Shown here in pieces: positions 61,399 through 64,000 of a stretch of DNA of 64,000 nucleotides (positions are counted from its first letter, which is position 1; every line of letters starts with the position of its first letter). A program made the position numbers and the translations under genes. The notes beneath the pieces were generated by a model. The model searched no databases, had not been told where the DNA came from, and worked only from the letters and a program-made list of their open reading frames with translations. The stretch comes from Cellulomonas cellasea (GTDB lineage: Bacteria; Actinomycetota; Actinomycetes; Actinomycetales; Cellulomonadaceae). The stretch covers positions 124,001 through 188,000 of the forward strand of contig NZ_BJLR01000016.1 in NCBI RefSeq assembly GCF_006538745.1, given 5' to 3'.

Positions 61399-63958
61399 GG
61401 TCGGCGGGACCGGCACCCGCGCCGTGGGCTGCCGCCTCGTCGCCCACCGTCCCGTCGCCGGCCGTCCGGCCGCCCGCGGGCGCGGCGCCGGGCCCGTCGA
61501 CGCTCCCGTCGCCGTCCGTCGTGCCGTCCGCGCCCGCTGACCCCGCGCCCGCCGAGCCCGCGGCCTCGGGTGCGCCCGGCGACAGCGTGAGCATCCAGCT
61601 CGCGCACGCCGCGACGAGCAGCGGCACCGCGAGCGCCCCGCCCATCGCGGGGATCAGCACGCCCGAGTCGTTGAGCGCGAAGCCGATGCCGAGCGTCACC
61701 GCGAGCGCGACGAGCCCGGGCCGCAGCATCGGGGCGTCGGTCCCGAGCCGGGTCAGCGGCGCCCCCGACGACAGCCAGCCGTAGGCGCCGCCGTCCGGTG
61801 CGCCGACCGCGGTGCGCACGGGCCGGCCGAGCACGAGCAGGAGCAGCAGCAGCCCGCCGGCCGCGAGCAGCGTGAGCTCGCTCCCGACGAGGTTGTTGAG
61901 GTTCTGCTCGAGCTTGCGGGTGACGACGGGCATGAGCCCGCCGTCGAGCACGGTCGCGACGAACCGGCCGAGGTGCGTGCGGGAGTCGGCGGGGCGCAGC
62001 CAGTCGAGCACTGCGAACGAGGTGACGGTCAGCGCGCCGGCCGCGAGCACGGCGAGCGTGCGCCACCAGGTCAGCCGGACACCCGCGGCGAGGATCGCGA
62101 GGACCGCGAACCCGGGCACGAGCGCGGGCGGGCCGCCGAAGTCCGCGCCGATGCTCGGCAGCCCGTCCAGCACGGTCGCGACGACGCCGACCACGGCGAC
62201 GACCCCGGCGGCGAGGCGGCGGCGTCCGTGGGCGACGAGCGGGTTCGTGATCGCGACCGTGAGCAGGATGCTCGCGGCGGCGAACAGCGAGAACGCGGTG
62301 TTGTTGAACCCGTAGAACCGGCCCGCGACCTGCGGCAGGACGCCCATCACCGCGGCGAGCTGGAGCCGCGCGCCCGTCGCGACGTCGACCGTGAGGACGA
62401 CCGCCGTCACCGCGGCGACGACCCCGAGCGGCCCGAGCGGCCAGCGGCCCCAGCGGGGGAGCAGCGCGAGCGCGGTGAGGACCGTGATCCAGGCGACGAC
62501 CAGCGCGGCGAGCGCGTACGACGGGGTGCTCGCGCGCCACCACGGCGACAGGTTCGCGAGGAACGTCGCGACCGGGTAGGTGGCGACCGCGACCCCGGCG
62601 ATCCGCAGCTGGCGCAGGACCGCGCCCGGGCGGGTGGTCGCGGCGACGAGGCGGCGGCCGCGGCCGGGCCAGCGCCGGGCGACGGTGCGCCGGAGCCAGT
62701 CGAGCACGCGCCCGTTGAGCCCGACGGACACGAGCGCGTAGAGGACGAGGTTGATGCCGACGAGCACGAGGTAGACCTGCCCCATGAGGGGCTGCGTGGC
62801 GAGCGCGTGGCGGTTGGCGTCGATGAGCGCGGCAACCCGCTCGCTCGCGAGCGCGAGCCCCCCGGCGGTGAGCATCGGCGCCCCGACGACGACGCCGCTC
62901 GGCGCGACGTCGCGCAGCCCGAGCCCGGTCAGCAGCGTGGGCGTCACGTCGGTCGCCTGGACGTACCCCGGCTGACGCGTCGAGCCCGAGACGAGGAACG
63001 CGTCGGTGTACGTGCCCTCGCCGGTCACGACGGGCCCGGTCGCGGCGGCGAGCTGCAGCGTCGCCTTGCGCCGGGAGTCGGCGAGCGAGACCACGAGCAC
63101 CGTGGCGCCCGTGCGGGAGTCGTCGACCGCGTCGAGCACCGCGCGCACGCGGGCGTCGATCGCCTGCGCCTGCTCGCCGCGGGTCGGCTCGGTCACGGCG
63201 TCGGTCCCGCGCACCTCGTCGAGCGACGGGTCGACCGCCTCGCCGGCCAGCGCGGGGTCGCTCGCGGGGCGGGACCGCGTCGCGTACCCGGGGTCGCGCA
63301 CCGAGCCGACGTCGACGACGAGCAGGTCGGCGGTCTCCAGCGCGTCCTCGGCGCGGCGCTCGAGGTCGTCGGGGTCGACGGGGGAGGCGAGGTGCTCCCC
63401 GACGGGCACGCCGTCCGAGCCCGCGAGCGCGATCGCCGCCCCGGGGCCGATCCCGACGACCTGCGCGCCGCCCTCGAGCAGCGTGTCGCCGAGCATCCCG
63501 AGCCGCGCGTCGTACGACTCGAGCTCGGCCGACTCGACGTAGTCCGCCCAGCCGGGCACGGCCGACCCCGGCATCGGCTCGCGCAGGCGGCGGCACGTGC
63601 CGTCCTCGACGAGCAGGTCGCCCGCGCGGTTGCCCGCGGACACCGCGAGCCAGCCGTCCGCGGGGCACGCGGACGTGCGGATGCTGCGCGCCGCGACGGT
63701 CCCGACGGCGCCCTCGCGGGAGAGCGTCCACAGCGCGGGGGTCGTGAGCGAGCCCAGGTCGTCCCAGCGCAGGCCGGTCGTGCCGATGAGGACGACGGGG
63801 GGTGCGTCCGTCGGGACGGCGCTGGGTGCACCGGCCGCGCTCGCAGCGGCGAGGCCGAGCGCCGGGCCGACCGCCAGCACCGCCGCGAGCGCCGCGGTCA
63901 GCACCGCGCGCCGGGCACGCGCCGGCGCGGACGGGCGCGCGAGGTCGGGGAGGGGCAC
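61361..63958 (-). CDS. Large membrane protein with a degenerate alkaline-phosphatase-like ectodomain
   Basis: An 865-residue protein. A signal helix (ARRAVLTAALAAVLAVGPAL) precedes an extracytoplasmic region of about 370 residues with the order of an alkaline-phosphatase-superfamily fold: VVLIGTTGLRWDDLGSLTTP (the usual metal-binding Asp is Thr), VLVVSLADSRRKATLQLAAA, and FLVSGSTRQPGYVQATDVTP then TLLTGLGL. About 11-12 spans follow (about 400-780), and an acidic Gly/Ala/Asp-rich tail ends it. The loss of the first Asp and of the SDHG motif suggests a binding rather than catalytic role. GTG start with TAGGCT 6 nt upstream. Confidence 0.82.
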   Translation of the reverse strand: MPLPDLARPSAPARARRAVLTAALAAVLAVGPALGLAAASAAGAPSAVPTDAPPVVLIGTTGLRWDDLGSLTTPALWTLSREGAVGTVAARSIRTSACPADGWLAVSAGNRAGDLLVEDGTCRRLREPMPGSAVPGWADYVESAELESYDARLGMLGDTLLEGGAQVVGIGPGAAIALAGSDGVPVGEHLASPVDPDDLERRAEDALETADLLVVDVGSVRDPGYATRSRPASDPALAGEAVDPSLDEVRGTDAVTEPTRGEQAQAIDARVRAVLDAVDDSRTGATVLVVSLADSRRKATLQLAAATGPVVTGEGTYTDAFLVSGSTRQPGYVQATDVTPTLLTGLGLRDVAPSGVVVGAPMLTAGGLALASERVAALIDANRHALATQPLMGQVYLVLVGINLVLYALVSVGLNGRVLDWLRRTVARRWPGRGRRLVAATTRPGAVLRQLRIAGVAVATYPVATFLANLSPWWRASTPSYALAALVVAWITVLTALALLPRWGRWPLGPLGVVAAVTAVVLTVDVATGARLQLAAVMGVLPQVAGRFYGFNNTAFSLFAAASILLTVAITNPLVAHGRRRLAAGVVAVVGVVATVLDGLPSIGADFGGPPALVPGFAVLAILAAGVRLTWWRTLAVLAAGALTVTSFAVLDWLRPADSRTHLGRFVATVLDGGLMPVVTRKLEQNLNNLVGSELTLLAAGGLLLLLLVLGRPVRTAVGAPDGGAYGWLSSGAPLTRLGTDAPMLRPGLVALAVTLGIGFALNDSGVLIPAMGGALAVPLLVAACASWMLTLSPGAPEAAGSAGAGSAGADGTTDGDGSVDGPGAAPAGGRTAGDGTVGDEAAAHGAGAGPADLSGASEGAAARG

Positions 63959-63964
63959 CGGTCC

Positions 63965-63970
63965 AGCCTA
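63965..63970 (-). promoter_or_regulatory. -10 box of a leaderless promoter (membrane protein gene)
   Basis: TAGGCT on the minus strand, 6 nt before the GTG at 63958. A second TAGGCT on the plus strand at 63979-63984 probably drives the next gene to the right, outside the window. Confidence 0.5.
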
Positions 63971-64000
63971 CGGTCGCACTAGGCTCGTCGGGCCGGTGGC

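Noticed and set aside
1-64000. CRISPR arrays, tRNA or rRNA genes, insertion sequences, prophage genes
   Set aside because: No regular repeat-spacer pattern, tRNA-like cloverleaf, rRNA segment, transposase or integrase motif was recognised on reading.

Overview
The window is about 74-75 % GC, gene-dense, with many GTG starts, stop/start overlaps (GTGA, ATGA) and -10 boxes sitting 6-8 nt before start codons. Together with the families present (siderophore-interacting protein, DUF5926, YtxH, SpoIIE/RsbW-type regulators, Tat-exported carbohydrate enzymes, Thermobifida-type polyester hydrolases) this points to an actinobacterial chromosome, probably a Cellulomonas-like member of the Micrococcales. 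No rRNA, tRNA, CRISPR array, insertion sequence or phage gene was recognised.

Layout. 0-3.3 kb (minus strand): a macro-like/SIR2 fusion cut by the window edge, a 30-residue membrane peptide, a DUF2188 protein, a type-5 uracil-DNA glycosylase and a YrdC/Sua5 protein. 3.6-6.3 kb: a secreted GH127 beta-L-arabinofuranosidase with two ricin-type trefoils. 6.6-11.4 kb: an ABC exporter (one ATPase, two permeases) with a NarL-type two-component pair. 11.4-16.1 kb: methyltransferase, anti-sigma-type ATPase, ferritin-like/VIT iron exporter, two tandem DivIVA-like paralogues and a CopC protein. 16.2-21.5 kb: an IdeR-boxed siderophore uptake operon whose binding-protein gene has an in-frame TAG, plus a siderophore-interacting reductase. 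21.5-30.7 kb: DUF1232 protein, pseudouridine synthase, MazF-type toxin/antitoxin, two polyester-hydrolase (cutinase/PETase-type) paralogues flanking an MFS transporter and a SpoIIE phosphatase/RsbW-like kinase pair, and a small secreted protein.

31.2-40.6 kb is a complete amino-sugar locus: an ABC importer, a ROK sugar kinase, nagB and a ROK repressor on one strand, and nagA plus a GH20 hexosaminidase on the other, around a perfect inverted-repeat operator. Imported N-acetylglucosamine or short chitooligosaccharides would be trimmed by GH20, phosphorylated by the ROK kinase, deacetylated by NagA and deaminated and isomerised by NagB.

40.7-49.5 kb is an accessory stretch of small, mostly single-domain proteins (YtxH, DUF4304, GNAT, HEAT, SUFU, VOC, an AGN-motif protein) that resembles a set of orphan immunity genes. 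49.5-53.5 kb has gluconokinase with a divergent FadR-type regulator, a frameshifted phosphotransferase and an MFS transporter. 53.7-64 kb has an RTX-repeat secreted protein, a BenE-type transporter, phosphoglucomutase, an HPF/RaiA-like protein, DUF5926, a GT2 glycosyltransferase and a large membrane protein with a degenerate alkaline-phosphatase-like ectodomain.

The most unusual items are the macro-like/SIR2 fusion, the nonsense codon in the siderophore-binding lipoprotein, the polyester-hydrolase pair, and the orphan immunity-like island.
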